This document shows positions 42,740 to 51,845 of a stretch of DNA of 64,000 nt, in pieces (positions within the stretch are counted from its first letter, which is position 1; every line of letters starts with the position of its first letter). The notes under the pieces were generated by a model that made no database searches, had not been told where the DNA came from, and was given only the letters and a program-made list of their open reading frames with translations. This DNA comes from Fulvimonas sp. R45 (GTDB lineage Bacteria > Pseudomonadota > Gammaproteobacteria > Xanthomonadales > Rhodanobacteraceae): the NCBI RefSeq assembly GCF_030504985.1, contig NZ_JASERU010000011.1, positions 55,257 through 119,256 of the forward strand, read 5' to 3'. Made by a program: the position numbers and the translations under genes.

Positions 42740-42906
42740 CTGCTCTTTCCCTTCTCCCTCCGGGGGAAGGTGGCCGCAGGCCGGGTGAGGGTACGGACGG
42801 AGCGCAGCCCCGCGCTTCGCCCGTGCCCCCACCCCCGCCCCCTCTTCCTCGCTCCTCAAGACAGGGCCATCCATGGCCCTTCCCCGCGTCCGCCGGGAGA
42901 GGGGCG
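42740..42906. repeat. Repeat-rich gap between parB and a glycosyltransferase
   Basis: This stretch has CCTTCTCCC/GGGGGAAGG, then a segment with GGTGAGGGTACGG, and ends in CCGGGAGAGGGG. It looks like a decayed member of the family-2 REP-like elements. No gene is evident in the 270 nt between the two coding regions. Confidence 0.45.
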
Positions 42907-42981
42907 TAGTTCGCGAGCCGCATGGATTAAACTGCCTACCTGCCGTCGCATCGCGGCATCCGTTTCCGCAAAGGCCCCGCC

Positions 42982-43698
42982 ATGCCCCAGCTCTCCGTCG
43001 TCGTCCCCGTGTTCAACGAGCGCGACAACATCCCGCCGCTGCTCGCCGAAATCGCCGCCGCGCTGCGCGGCCAGGTCGACTACGAGGTGGTCTACGTCGA
43101 CGACGACTCGGCCGATGACAGCCGCGCCGTGCTGGCCGCGCAGAAGGCCGCGCATCCGGAACTGCGCGTGCTGCACCACGTCACCCGCAGCGGGCAGAGC
43201 ACCGCGGTGTGGAACGGCGTGCGCGCGGCGCGTGCGCCATGGGTCGCCACGCTGGACGGCGACGGCCAGAACGACCCGGCCGACATCCCGAAACTGCTCG
43301 CCGCGCGCGCCGACGCCGCGCCGGAGGTGAAGCTGTTCGCCGGCTGGCGCACCACGCGGCGCGACAGCTTCAACAAGCGCATCTCCTCGAAGATCGCCAA
43401 CGCGGTGCGCTCGCGCATGCTGAAGGACGCCACGCCCGACACCGGCTGCGGCCTCAAGCTGTTCGAGCGCGAGACCTTCCTGCGCCTGCCGTACTTCGAC
43501 CACATGCACCGCTACCTGCCGGCGCTGGTGAAGCGCGCCGGCTTCCAGAGCGTGAGCGTGCCGGTGGGCCACCGCCCGCGCACCGCCGGCACGTCGAAGT
43601 ACGGCATGCTGGACCGCCTGTGGGTGGGCCTGGCCGACCTGCGCGGCGTGGCCTGGCTGATGCGCCGCGGCAAGGTGACCCGGGTCGAGGAACTCTGA
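42982..43698 (+). CDS. Family 2 glycosyltransferase (polyprenyl-phosphate type)
   Basis: The 238-residue product is a GT-A fold enzyme resembling dolichol-phosphate mannosyltransferase. It has VVVPVFNERDNIPPLL at the N-terminus, YVDDDSADDS, the metal-binding LDGDGQNDPADIP, and the acceptor-side DTGCGLKLF and HRPRTAGTSKYG. There is no C-terminal membrane domain, so it is the short soluble form. It would transfer a sugar to a lipid carrier, but the sugar is not evident. An AAAGG site precedes the ATG. Confidence 0.88.
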   Translation: MPQLSVVVPVFNERDNIPPLLAEIAAALRGQVDYEVVYVDDDSADDSRAVLAAQKAAHPELRVLHHVTRSGQSTAVWNGVRAARAPWVATLDGDGQNDPADIPKLLAARADAAPEVKLFAGWRTTRRDSFNKRISSKIANAVRSRMLKDATPDTGCGLKLFERETFLRLPYFDHMHRYLPALVKRAGFQSVSVPVGHRPRTAGTSKYGMLDRLWVGLADLRGVAWLMRRGKVTRVEEL

Positions 43699-43818
43699 GC
43701 GCCGGCCCGTCGTCGCGCCGGAACCGGCAGGCGCGGGTCGACGCGGGCCGGCAAGGCCCGTCACGGCGCATGGATGGCGGCGGCGTATGCTTGAAGCTTC
43801 CCGCCAGGGAGGTTTGCC

Positions 43819-44187
43819 GTGAGCATCAGCGTGAAACGCGTCTACGAGCCGGCCGCGAAGTCCGACGGCCGGCGCGTGCTGGTCGACCGCCTGTGGCCGC
43901 GCGGCCTGAAGAAGGAAGACGCCGCGATCGACCTGTGGCTGAAGGAACTGGCGCCGTCCACCGCGCTACGGCAGTGGTTCGGCCACGACCCGGCGCGCTG
44001 GGAAGGCTTCCGCCACCGCTACGCGGGCGAGCTGGACGCGCTGGCCGAGCACTGGCGCCCGCTGGCCGAGCAGGCCGAGCGCCACCGCGTCACCCTGCTG
44101 TTCGGCGCGCGCGACGAGGAGCACAACAACGCCGTGGTGCTGAAGGCCTACCTGGAGAACTGGCTGAAGAAGCACGGGCCGGGCTGA
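43819..44187 (+). CDS. DUF488 family protein
   Basis: This small soluble protein of 122 residues has the hallmark RRVLVDRLWPRGLKKE block, then WLKELAPSTALRQWFGHDP and LLFGARDEEHNNA, typical of the YeaO-like branch of DUF488. The GTG start at 43819 is supported by an AGGGAGG site at 43806-43812. A TATGCT -10-like element lies at 43786-43791. The biochemical function of the family is unknown. Confidence 0.9.
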   Translation: MSISVKRVYEPAAKSDGRRVLVDRLWPRGLKKEDAAIDLWLKELAPSTALRQWFGHDPARWEGFRHRYAGELDALAEHWRPLAEQAERHRVTLLFGARDEEHNNAVVLKAYLENWLKKHGPG

Positions 44188-44198
44188 GGCACCGCGGC

Positions 44199-44297
44199 GC
44201 CCTCCCCTGCTTGCAGGGGAGGGTTGGGGAGGGGTCACCCAACCTCGCCGCGAGGTTGGACCCCCTCCCAGCCTCCCCCTGCAAGCAGGGGGAGGGG
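44199..44297. repeat. REP-like triple-hairpin element (family 1)
   Basis: It has outer hairpins CCTCCCCTGC-tt-GCAGGGGAGG (44201-44222) and CCTCCCCCTGC-aa-GCAGGGGGAGG (44272-44295) around a central hairpin CCAACCTCG-ccg-CGAGGTTGG (44239-44259). It sits between the convergent DUF488 and patatin genes and is the best preserved family-1 copy apart from the MITE-like elements. Confidence 0.75.
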
Positions 44298-44304
44298 CGC
44301 GGCG

Positions 44305-45225
44305 TTACGACAACTGGCCGGGATGGCGTTCCTTCCAGCCTTCCAGCGCCTTTCGCGCCTGCTCGCGGCCCAGCTCGATCAGTTCCTTCGCGCGGTAGAA
44401 CTCGTAGGCGGTGGAGACGTTGCGCGGCAGCTGGATCAGCAGGTCCGGCTCGTACGCGGCCAGCCGCAGGCGCGACAGGTTGGCCTGCATCAGGTCCATC
44501 GAGCGGCCCAGCAGTTCCAGCATGCCCGGTTCGTGCGGCTTGTCCGGCCCGCTGGCGTGCGGCAGCAGCCGGTGCAGCAGGCCGCGGCGGCGCTGGACGC
44601 CGTCCGCCTCCAGCGTTTCCGGCGTGGCCGGCTGCGGCGGGCCGTCCAGGCTCACCGCCACCAGGTAGTCGGCCGCCTCGCGGATCAGCGGCGTCACCGG
44701 CACCGGGTTGAGCAGGCCACCGTCGACCAGCCGCCGGCCGTCGACGTGGTGCGGGCGGAACACGGTGGGGATGGCGATGGAGGCGCGGATCGCGTCGAAC
44801 AGCGAGCCGCGGCTGAGCCACAGTTCGCGCTCGCGGTCGATGTCGGTGGCCACCGCGGTGAACGACAGCGGCAGGTCTTCGATGCGTGCGTCGCCGATCA
44901 TCTCCAGCAGGGTGTCGATGATCTTGTCGCCCTTGATCAGGCCGCCGCCGCGGAAGGTCCAGTCGACCAGCCTCAGCACGTCGAGCCGGGCCAGGGTGGT
45001 GACCCAGTCGCGGTACACGTCGAGCTTGCCGGTGGCGTAGATGCCACCGATCAGCGCGCCCATCGAGCAGCCGGCGATGGCGATGATCTCGAAGCCCTGG
45101 CGCTCCAGTTCCTCGATCGCGCCGATGTGCGCCAGCCCCTTGGCGCCGCCCGCGCCCAGCGCCAGCGCCACGGTGGGGCGGCGCGGCGGCGTGGAGGCGT
45201 GATCGTCGATGGCGAGGGAAGACAT
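44305..45225 (-). CDS. Patatin-like phospholipase (RssA-like)
   Basis: This cytoplasmic lipid acyl hydrolase has 306 residues from the ATG at 45225; another ATG at 45255 would add 10 residues. The oxyanion-hole loop is LGAGGAKGLAHIG, the nucleophile is in AGCSMGALIGG (G-x-S-x-G), and the catalytic Asp is in RLVDGGLLNPVPV. The region beyond residue 200 is a helical extension without membrane segments. The substrate is not evident. Confidence 0.9.
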   Translation of the reverse strand: MSSLAIDDHASTPPRRPTVALALGAGGAKGLAHIGAIEELERQGFEIIAIAGCSMGALIGGIYATGKLDVYRDWVTTLARLDVLRLVDWTFRGGGLIKGDKIIDTLLEMIGDARIEDLPLSFTAVATDIDRERELWLSRGSLFDAIRASIAIPTVFRPHHVDGRRLVDGGLLNPVPVTPLIREAADYLVAVSLDGPPQPATPETLEADGVQRRRGLLHRLLPHASGPDKPHEPGMLELLGRSMDLMQANLSRLRLAAYEPDLLIQLPRNVSTAYEFYRAKELIELGREQARKALEGWKERHPGQLS

Positions 45226-45428
45226 GCGTGTGAAAGCGAAGTGGAGGTCCTGCATGGGTGGCGCGCGCCGTCGGCGCCGGGGATCGCGCACGCTGCGGCC
45301 AGCCGTTGCGCCCGTCCCGTGTCCGCGTAGCATGCGACCATGCCCTGCCCGCAGCAAGCGAGGAAGCCCGTGAGACCGGCCATCGTCCCGGCGCGCCGCG
45401 GCGCGCGTTCCGTTTCCCTGTGCGCGGG

Positions 45429-47213
45429 GTGCGCGTGAGCTGGCAGGCCTGGGCGACCGTGGCCATCGTCGCGGCGGCGATGGCGCTGTTCGCCAGCGAG
45501 AAGCTGCGCATCGACCTGGTCGCGCTGCTGGTGCTGGCGGCGCTGGTGGTGCTGGGTATCGTCAGCCCGGCCGAGGCGCTGAGTGGCTTCAGCAACGAGG
45601 CCACCGTCACCGTGGCGGCGATGTTCGCGCTGAGCCTGGGCATCGAGCGTTCCGGCGCGCTGGACCCGCTCACCCGCCTGCTCTCGCGGATCAGGCGGCC
45701 ATGGGTGCTCACGCTGGCAATGATGCTGGCAATCGCGCCGATCGGCGCCTTCGTGAAGAACATCGCGCTGGTCGCCACCTTCCTGCCGCTGGCGCTGCGC
45801 GTGTGCCAGCGCACCCGGACCTCGCCGGCGCGGGTGCTGATGCCGATGGCCTACGCGGCGCAGATGGGCGGCGTCTGCACGCTGATCGGCACCTCGTCCA
45901 ACCTGCTGGCCGACAGCCTGGCGCAGAAGCACGGCCTGCAGGCCTTCGGCGTGTTCGAGTTCGTGCGCCTGGGCGCGGTGCTGGCCGTGGTCGGCATGGC
46001 CTACCTGATGCTGGTCGGCCGCTGGCTGCTGCCGCGCCACGTCGATGCCGAACAGCCGGTGCAGGCCGACGTGGGCAAGTACGTGACCGAGCTGGAGGTG
46101 CCCGCCGGTTCGGCGTTGATCGGCCAGAGCTTCGCCGAGGCGAGGCTGGGCGAGACGTACGGCGTGTATCCGCTGGAGCTGCTGCGCGGCGAAAAGCACA
46201 TGTGGTCGCCGCGCTCGCAGGAGATCGCCGCGGGCGACGTGCTGCTGGTGCGCGGCGACTGGGACAAGATCGAGGACTTCCGGCGCCAGGCCGACCTGCG
46301 CAACGCGCCGGAAAGCCGCTACGTGAAGGACGACGACCACGCCCGCGTGATGGTGGAGCTGATGGTGGCGCCGGCCAGCGCGGTCGAGGGCCGGCGTGTC
46401 GGCGAGACCGGCATCGGCTGGCGCTACGACGCGGTGGTGCTGGCGATCCACCGGCGCGGCCAGGTGCTGCGCGACAAGCTCAGCGACGTCAGCTTCGCCG
46501 TCGGCGACGTGCTGTTGGCGCTGGTCGACGAGAAGGCGCTGGCGAACCTGCGCAACGACGAGGCCTTCATCGTGCTCGGCCAGCGCGACGAGATGCGCCG
46601 CACGCCGCGCAAGGCGATCTACGCGGTGGGCATCATGGCGGCCGTGGTGGTCGCTTCGGGCCTGCGCTGGCTGCCGATCCCGATCGCCGCGATCTGCGGC
46701 GCCACCGCGATGGCGCTGGCCGGGTGCTTCGGGCGCAAGGACGTCTACGAAGGCATGGACTGGAAGATCATCATCCTGCTCGGCGCGATCCTGCCGCTGG
46801 GCATCGCGATCGAGAAGACCGGGTTGTCGCATGCGCTGGTGCGGCTGGGCATGGACCTGGTCGGCACGCACGGGCCGCTGGCCGCCCTGCTGATGGTGTA
46901 CCTGCTCACCGCGCTGCTCACCGAGTTGATGGGCCACAACCCGTCGGTGGTGCTGATGGTGGGCATCGCCGCGTCGGTGGCCGGCGCGATGCACGTCGAC
47001 CCGCGCCCGTTCGTGGTGGCGGTGGCGTTCGCCGCGGCGACCTCGTTCGCCACGCCGGTGGGCTATCCGACCAACACGATGGTGTACTACGCCGGCGGCT
47101 ACCGCTTCACGGACTTCATGAAGGTGGGCATCCCGCTGATCCTGGTGTTCTGCGCGCTGTCGATGTGGCTGATCCCGCACTTCTGGCCGTTCCATCCCGC
47201 GGCCGGCCGCTGA
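45429..47213 (+). CDS. SLC13/DASS family transporter with central RCK-C domains
   Basis: This inner-membrane transporter has 594 residues, counted from the GTG at 45429; the start is uncertain because no ribosome site is clear and GTG 45435 is also possible. The membrane part comes in two halves, each with a re-entrant loop: KNIALVATFLPLAL with GGVCTLIGTSSNLLA, and GHNPSVVLMVGIAAS with TPVGYPTNTMVYYAGGY. Between them, residues about 220-390 form two TrkA-C-like (RCK-C) soluble domains. Candidate substrates are sulfate or dicarboxylates; sequence alone does not tell. Confidence 0.87.
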   Translation: MRVSWQAWATVAIVAAAMALFASEKLRIDLVALLVLAALVVLGIVSPAEALSGFSNEATVTVAAMFALSLGIERSGALDPLTRLLSRIRRPWVLTLAMMLAIAPIGAFVKNIALVATFLPLALRVCQRTRTSPARVLMPMAYAAQMGGVCTLIGTSSNLLADSLAQKHGLQAFGVFEFVRLGAVLAVVGMAYLMLVGRWLLPRHVDAEQPVQADVGKYVTELEVPAGSALIGQSFAEARLGETYGVYPLELLRGEKHMWSPRSQEIAAGDVLLVRGDWDKIEDFRRQADLRNAPESRYVKDDDHARVMVELMVAPASAVEGRRVGETGIGWRYDAVVLAIHRRGQVLRDKLSDVSFAVGDVLLALVDEKALANLRNDEAFIVLGQRDEMRRTPRKAIYAVGIMAAVVVASGLRWLPIPIAAICGATAMALAGCFGRKDVYEGMDWKIIILLGAILPLGIAIEKTGLSHALVRLGMDLVGTHGPLAALLMVYLLTALLTELMGHNPSVVLMVGIAASVAGAMHVDPRPFVVAVAFAAATSFATPVGYPTNTMVYYAGGYRFTDFMKVGIPLILVFCALSMWLIPHFWPFHPAAGR

Positions 47214-47221
47214 ATGGCGCG

Positions 47222-48202
47222 TCAGCCGCGGCCCTGGTAGCCGCTCAGGGCCAGGTGCAGCAGCGACTTCATCTCCTCGCGCAGCGGCAGCGGCGCCACG
47301 ATCTCCGCGTCGGGGCCGTACTTCAGCACGTCCATCAGCAGCTCCTTCGAGTTGGAGTAGGGCAGCTGCAGTTCGTAGCGGCCGTCGGGCAGCCACGCGC
47401 CCTTCTGCTGCGAATGCCAGTGTTCGTCGGCCACCCAGCGCGCGGCATGCTGGGAGAAGCGGATGGTGGCCCAGGCCTTGGGCGCGCCGGCGAAGATGCC
47501 GTAGCTGGAGGCCAGCGCGTCGTTGAGCTGCGCCTCGGGCACGTCGAGCGCGGGCTCGTCCAGCGCCTGCGGGTCGGCGATGCGGTCCACCGCGAAGCTG
47601 CGCAGCGCCTCGCGATCGTGATCCCACACGTCGAGGTACCAGTTGTCGCGGTAGTGGGTGAGCCGCTGCGGCGACACGGTGCGGCGGCTGTCCGCGTTGG
47701 TGGTGCGCGCGCGGTAGCGGAAGCGCAGGCGCCGGCGTTCCAGCACCGCGCCGGCCACCACGCGGAACACGTGCTGGTCGAGCTTGCGTTCGCCCCAGGC
47801 GATCACGCGGATGCGCTCCACCGGCAGCGCCTTGCCGCTGCCCTGGTCGGACAGCAGGTGCTCGATGCGCGCCTTGAACGGCGCCAGCGCGCCGGCCAGC
47901 ACGCCGGGGCCGCTGCGGCCGATCAGCTCGTTCAGCGCCAGCAGCGCGGCCAGTTCGTCCGAGGTCAGCCACAGGCCGGGCAGCTCGAAGCGCTCGCCCT
48001 CGCGCTGCTCGTAGCGGAACGCGGCGTGCTCGCCACCGGCGCTCTCGATCGGCGCGCCCAGCGCGTCGCGCAGGAAGGCGATGTCGCGGTACAGCGTGGC
48101 GCGCGAGCATTCCAGCTCGTCCATCAGCTTGGGCAGCGGCACGGGGTAGTGCGCCGACTTCAGCACGCGGTGCAGGGTGAGGATGCGCTCGTAGCGGTCC
48201 AT
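47222..48202 (-). CDS. HTH-WYL domain transcriptional regulator (YafY-like)
   Basis: This is a DeoR-type helix-turn-helix fused to a WYL ligand domain, 326 residues from the ATG at 48202. The DNA-binding part is residues 1-60 (RYERILTLHRVLKSAHYPVP, ECSRATLYRDIAFLRDALG). The WYL domain is centred on HYRDNWYLDVWDHDREALRS, with the C-terminal extension ending near GYQGRG. The ligand is unknown; many WYL proteins respond to nucleic-acid or stress signals. It converges with the SLC13 gene, leaving an 8 nt gap. Confidence 0.9.
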   Translation of the reverse strand: MDRYERILTLHRVLKSAHYPVPLPKLMDELECSRATLYRDIAFLRDALGAPIESAGGEHAAFRYEQREGERFELPGLWLTSDELAALLALNELIGRSGPGVLAGALAPFKARIEHLLSDQGSGKALPVERIRVIAWGERKLDQHVFRVVAGAVLERRRLRFRYRARTTNADSRRTVSPQRLTHYRDNWYLDVWDHDREALRSFAVDRIADPQALDEPALDVPEAQLNDALASSYGIFAGAPKAWATIRFSQHAARWVADEHWHSQQKGAWLPDGRYELQLPYSNSKELLMDVLKYGPDAEIVAPLPLREEMKSLLHLALSGYQGRG

Positions 48203-48348
48203 GGCGGGGGTCGGAAGCGTGGGCCCGCCTAGCATGGAGACGGTGCGCCCCGGCTGCAAGTCGGCGTCGGCGAGGTGGACATCGCGTCGTCGATCCGTGT
48301 TCAATCGATGGACGGCCGCCACCACCGGCCGCGGCGAAACACCAGAGG

Positions 48349-49191
48349 ATGCCGATGCCCGAGCCAATCCGCCCCGCACCCGGCTGGATCGCGACCGCAC
48401 TGCGCACGCTGGCCGCCTGCGGCTACGGCGTCTGGATGCTGCTCGGCCTGGGGCTGGCGCTGGGCATCTACAGCATCGGCCGCGGCGAGGCCCTGGTGCC
48501 GCTGTTGCTGGGAGCGGTGTTCGTGAGCCTGGGCCCGCTGCTGGCCAGCCTGGGCATGCCGGCGCTGCGCGGCTGGCGTGGCTGGCGGCTGGAGCGCGGC
48601 CTGCGGCCGGACCGCGACGCGCTGCTGGCGCTGGCGTGCTACCTGCCGGTGTTCGGCGTGGCCGGGCTGGTGCACGGCAGCAACGATTTTTGGGCCACCC
48701 GCCTTGCCGCCGTGGCGCTGACCGCCGGCAGCCTGGCCTGCGTGGTCTATGCGCGGCGCGAGCGTGCCATCCGCCCGTCCGCCCTGGTCGGGCCGCTGTC
48801 GCTCGACCGCGCGGTGGCCGCCTGCTACGGCGGCGGGCTGTGGCTGCTGCTGTGCGTGGTCTCGCAGGACCCGGCCGCGCGCATCGGCGGCAACCGCGAC
48901 TGGATCATCGGCCTGCTCCTGCTGGCCCTGCTGCTGGGCCTGGTGGAGGGCATGCGCTGGCAGGCGCTGGCCGGGTCGCGGCGACGCAACCGCTGGTGGC
49001 GGCAGCGCTACCTGGGCGCGCTGTTGACCTACGCGGTGCCCTGCGTGGCCCTGCTGGCGACCCACTTCACCGTCGACGACCGCTGGCCGGTGCTGATCGG
49101 GGCGCTGGCCTGCGTGCTCGGGCGCAGCATCGAGCGGCGCCTGTACCGCGCCGCCGCCCCGCGTCCCGCGCCGACGATGCAGGCCGGCTGA
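48349..49191 (+). CDS. Uncharacterised polytopic membrane protein (280 aa)
   Basis: I cannot assign this to a family. It has about eight hydrophobic segments in two groups, short basic loops (RGWRGWRLERGLRPDRD, GSRRRNRWWRQRY) that fit the positive-inside rule, and no enzymatic motif. A second ATG lies two codons after the first. It is divergent from the WYL regulator across a 146 nt gap, so that regulator may control it. DUF481 and hemC-region genes follow. Confidence 0.7.
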   Translation: MPMPEPIRPAPGWIATALRTLAACGYGVWMLLGLGLALGIYSIGRGEALVPLLLGAVFVSLGPLLASLGMPALRGWRGWRLERGLRPDRDALLALACYLPVFGVAGLVHGSNDFWATRLAAVALTAGSLACVVYARRERAIRPSALVGPLSLDRAVAACYGGGLWLLLCVVSQDPAARIGGNRDWIIGLLLLALLLGLVEGMRWQALAGSRRRNRWWRQRYLGALLTYAVPCVALLATHFTVDDRWPVLIGALACVLGRSIERRLYRAAAPRPAPTMQAG

Positions 49192-49272
49192 CCGGGCGTG
49201 TTCACGGCGTATTCAAGCCGTCCCGTTAAGGTGCGCGTTCAACAGCGTTTTAACAAAGCAAGGACCGTCCCC

Positions 49273-50082
49273 ATGAAGAAACTCCTGCTCGCCAGCCTGG
49301 TGCTCGCCGCCACCGGTTGCTTCGCCGCGCAGGCCCAGGACACCTCGGGCACCCAGCAGGCCAACGGCAGCTGGACCGGCTCGGGTGAACTCGGCTTCGC
49401 GTCCACCACCGGCAACACGCGCTCGCAGAACCTGGACGCCAAGCTGGGCCTGAACCAGGAAAACGCGCAGTGGAAGAACAGCTTCTTCCTCGACGCGCTG
49501 CGTTCCAAGAGCCAGGTGAAGATCGTCGACAGCAACGGCGACACCCTCAAGAAATACAACACCACCGCCAACCGCTATGACATGGGCGCTTCGGTGGGCT
49601 ACAAGCTCGACCCGCGCAGCTACATCGTGGGCGCCGGCCGCTACGAGCACGACCAGTTCGGCGCCAACCGCTGGCAGGCGATCCTCTCGATCGGCTACGG
49701 CTACATCGCGCTGAAGACGCAGCGCACCGAGCTGTCGTTCGAAGTCGGCCCCGGTTACAAGGAATACCAGCCGGCCGACACCACCATCACGGTGAACGGC
49801 GTCAGCACGCCGTACCACCAGGACCGGCAGAAGGAAGTGGTGCTGCGCGGCCTGGTCAACTACAAGTACCGGCTCACCGACAACACCACGTTCGAGAACA
49901 CCTTCCTGACGGAATCGGGCTCCAAGGACAAGTACTTCCAGGACGACGCCGGCCTCGCCGTCAGCATGACCAAGAAGCTGTCGCTGAAGGTGGGTTACGA
50001 AGTGCGCCACCACAGCTCGGTGCTGCCCGGTGTGAAGAAGACCGACACGCTGGCCACCACCAACGTCGTCTACAACCTCTGA
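49273..50082 (+). CDS. DUF481 outer-membrane protein (YdiY-like)
   Basis: This is an outer-membrane beta-barrel of 269 residues with a signal peptide (MKKLLLASLVLAATGCFAAQ; the Cys at the end could allow a lipoprotein but lacks a good lipobox). GSGELGFASTTGNTRSQNLD and the many strands with aromatic girdles are typical of DUF481, which includes E. coli YdiY. AAGGA lies 8 nt before the ATG. It is a single-gene unit closed by a strong terminator. Its function is unknown. Confidence 0.87.
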   Translation: MKKLLLASLVLAATGCFAAQAQDTSGTQQANGSWTGSGELGFASTTGNTRSQNLDAKLGLNQENAQWKNSFFLDALRSKSQVKIVDSNGDTLKKYNTTANRYDMGASVGYKLDPRSYIVGAGRYEHDQFGANRWQAILSIGYGYIALKTQRTELSFEVGPGYKEYQPADTTITVNGVSTPYHQDRQKEVVLRGLVNYKYRLTDNTTFENTFLTESGSKDKYFQDDAGLAVSMTKKLSLKVGYEVRHHSSVLPGVKKTDTLATTNVVYNL

Positions 50083-50110
50083 CGCACGCCCGCGGTCCGC
50101 GGTTGCCCGA

Positions 50111-50144
50111 AAGCCCCGGCTCCAGGCCGGGGCTTCTTCGTTTT
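50111..50144. terminator. Terminator after the DUF481 gene, shared with hemC
   Basis: AAGCCCCGGC-TCCAG-GCCGGGGCTT (50111-50135), followed by CTTCGTTTT. Because the hemC gene ends at 50149 on the other strand and the stem is preceded on that strand by A/T-poor sequence, it works best in the plus direction but may serve both genes. Confidence 0.85.
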
Positions 50145-50148
50145 CCGC

Positions 50149-51066
50149 CTAGTGGCCCAGCAGCCGGCCCGCGCCCTGCGCGAACAGCGCCGCGGCGACT
50201 TCGCGGCCCAGCGCTTCGGCGTGGTCCTGCGCGGCGTGCGCCTCGGCGCGCAGCAGGCGGCCGCTGGCCGCGTCGCCCACCAGGCCGGCCAGGTGCAGGC
50301 CGCGTTCGGTCACCGTGCACCAGGCGCCCACCGGTACCGTGCAGCTGCCGCCGAGCGCGTGGTTCATCGCGCGCTCGGCGCTCACCGCCAGGCGCGTCTC
50401 GGCGTCGTCCAGCACGGCCAGGTGCTCCAGCACGGCCGGGCGGTCGGCGCGCGCCTCGATTGCGATCGCCGCCTGCCCCGGCGCTGGCAGCCAGTCCGGC
50501 GCGGCCAGCCGGCTGCGGATGCGTTCGCCCAGGCCCAGCCGTTCCAGCCCCGCGCAGGCCAGGACGATCGCGTCGTAGTGGCCGGCGTCCAGCTTGGCCA
50601 GCCGCGTGCCCACGTTGCCGCGCAGGTCGAGCAGCTCGAGGTCCGGCCGTGCCGCGCGCAGCTGCGCCTGCCGCCGCAGCGAGGACGTGCCCACGCGCGC
50701 GCCGTGCGGCAGCGCGGCGAGGTCGGCGTGGTGGTTGCTGACGAACGCGTCCGCCGCGTCCGCGCGCGGCAGCACCGCCGGCAGCGCGAAGCCGGGCTCC
50801 AGTTCCGCCGGCACGTCCTTCAGCGAGTGCACGGCGAGGTCGGCATGGCCTTCCAGCATCGCCACCTCCAGTTCCTTGAGGAACAACCCCTTGCCGCCGA
50901 CGGTCGCCAACGACCGGTCGAGGATCTGGTCGCCGCGCGTGGTCATCGGCACCAGTTCCACGCGCAGGTCCGGATGCGCCGTGCGCAGCCGCGCCGCCAC
51001 GTGCTCGGCCTGCCACAGCGCGAGCGGGCTCTGGCGGGTGGCGATGCGCAGGGTGGGGACGGTCAT
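50149..51066 (-). CDS. hemC: Hydroxymethylbilane synthase (porphobilinogen deaminase)
   Basis: This enzyme polymerises four porphobilinogen units into hydroxymethylbilane in haem and sirohaem synthesis. The product has 305 residues. Motifs are [53 protein letters not shown] and the dipyrromethane cofactor Cys in [12 protein letters not shown]. It follows algR by about 75 nt on the same strand, the order also seen in Pseudomonas. Confidence 0.96.
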   Translation of the reverse strand: MTVPTLRIATRQSPLALWQAEHVAARLRTAHPDLRVELVPMTTRGDQILDRSLATVGGKGLFLKELEVAMLEGHADLAVHSLKDVPAELEPGFALPAVLPRADAADAFVSNHHADLAALPHGARVGTSSLRRQAQLRAARPDLELLDLRGNVGTRLAKLDAGHYDAIVLACAGLERLGLGERIRSRLAAPDWLPAPGQAAIAIEARADRPAVLEHLAVLDDAETRLAVSAERAMNHALGGSCTVPVGAWCTVTERGLHLAGLVGDAASGRLLRAEAHAAQDHAEALGREVAAALFAQGAGRLLGH

Positions 51067-51140
51067 GGCGGCTCCGCGGCGGAAGATCGGCGGCCATTGT
51101 CGCGCAGATGCCCGCGCCGTGTGGCCGTCCGCGGTGCGTG

Positions 51141-51845
51141 TCAGCCCATTCGCAGCAGCCGGCGTACCGCCGGCAGATTGCGACGGCTCACCTCGGGGCT
51201 GAAGTCGGTGCCGGCGAGACGGGCCAGCGCGCGGCCGTCGGCGAGGGGCTTCAGGCCGACCAGGCGCGCCTGCGGCACCAGGCAGTTGCGGTGCAGGCGC
51301 ACGAGCTGCTCGGGATAGGCGTCTTCCAGCTGGCGCAGCGAGTCGTCGATCAACAGCTCGCCGCCGGTGTGGCGCACCAGCACGTACTTTTCCTCGGCGA
51401 GCAGGCAGATCACCTCGCCCAGCGCCACGCGCACCTGCTCGCCGCGCACGCGCGCGTGCAGGTAGCCGGCCGGTTCGCGTGGCGCGGCGTCGAGGCGGCG
51501 CGCCGCGCGCTGCAGCGCCTCACGCAGGCGCTCCAGCCGCACCGGCTTCAGCAGGTAGTCCACCGCGCCCAGCTCGAAGGCGGTGATGGCGTGGTTCTCG
51601 TAGGCGGTGCAGAACACCACCAGCGGCCGCGGCCGGCCGGCCAGGCGCGCGGCCAGCGCGGTGCCGTCGAGGCCGGGCATGTTGATGTCGAGCAGCAGCA
51701 GGTCGGGCTGCAGTCCGGCCAGCGCGTCGAGCGCGGCTTCGCCGTCGCCGACGCTGCCGGCGAGTTCGGCGCCCTCGCACTCGCCCAGCAGCGCGGCCAG
51801 GCGGGTACGCGCCAGCGGTTCGTCATCGGCGATCAGCACGCGCAT
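51141..51845 (-). CDS. algR: LytTR-type response regulator AlgR
   Basis: This response regulator of 234 residues has a receiver domain ([10 protein letters not shown], phospho-acceptor Asp53 in [13 protein letters not shown], Lys in YLLKPVR) and a C-terminal LytTR DNA-binding domain ([30 protein letters not shown] [11 protein letters not shown]). The ATG at 51845 lies inside the end of the kinase gene, an overlap of 23 nt, so the pair is cotranslated. In Pseudomonas AlgR controls alginate, twitching and virulence; the targets here are unknown. Confidence 0.92.
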   Translation of the reverse strand: MRVLIADDEPLARTRLAALLGECEGAELAGSVGDGEAALDALAGLQPDLLLLDINMPGLDGTALAARLAGRPRPLVVFCTAYENHAITAFELGAVDYLLKPVRLERLREALQRAARRLDAAPREPAGYLHARVRGEQVRVALGEVICLLAEEKYVLVRHTGGELLIDDSLRQLEDAYPEQLVRLHRNCLVPQARLVGLKPLADGRALARLAGTDFSPEVSRRNLPAVRRLLRMG

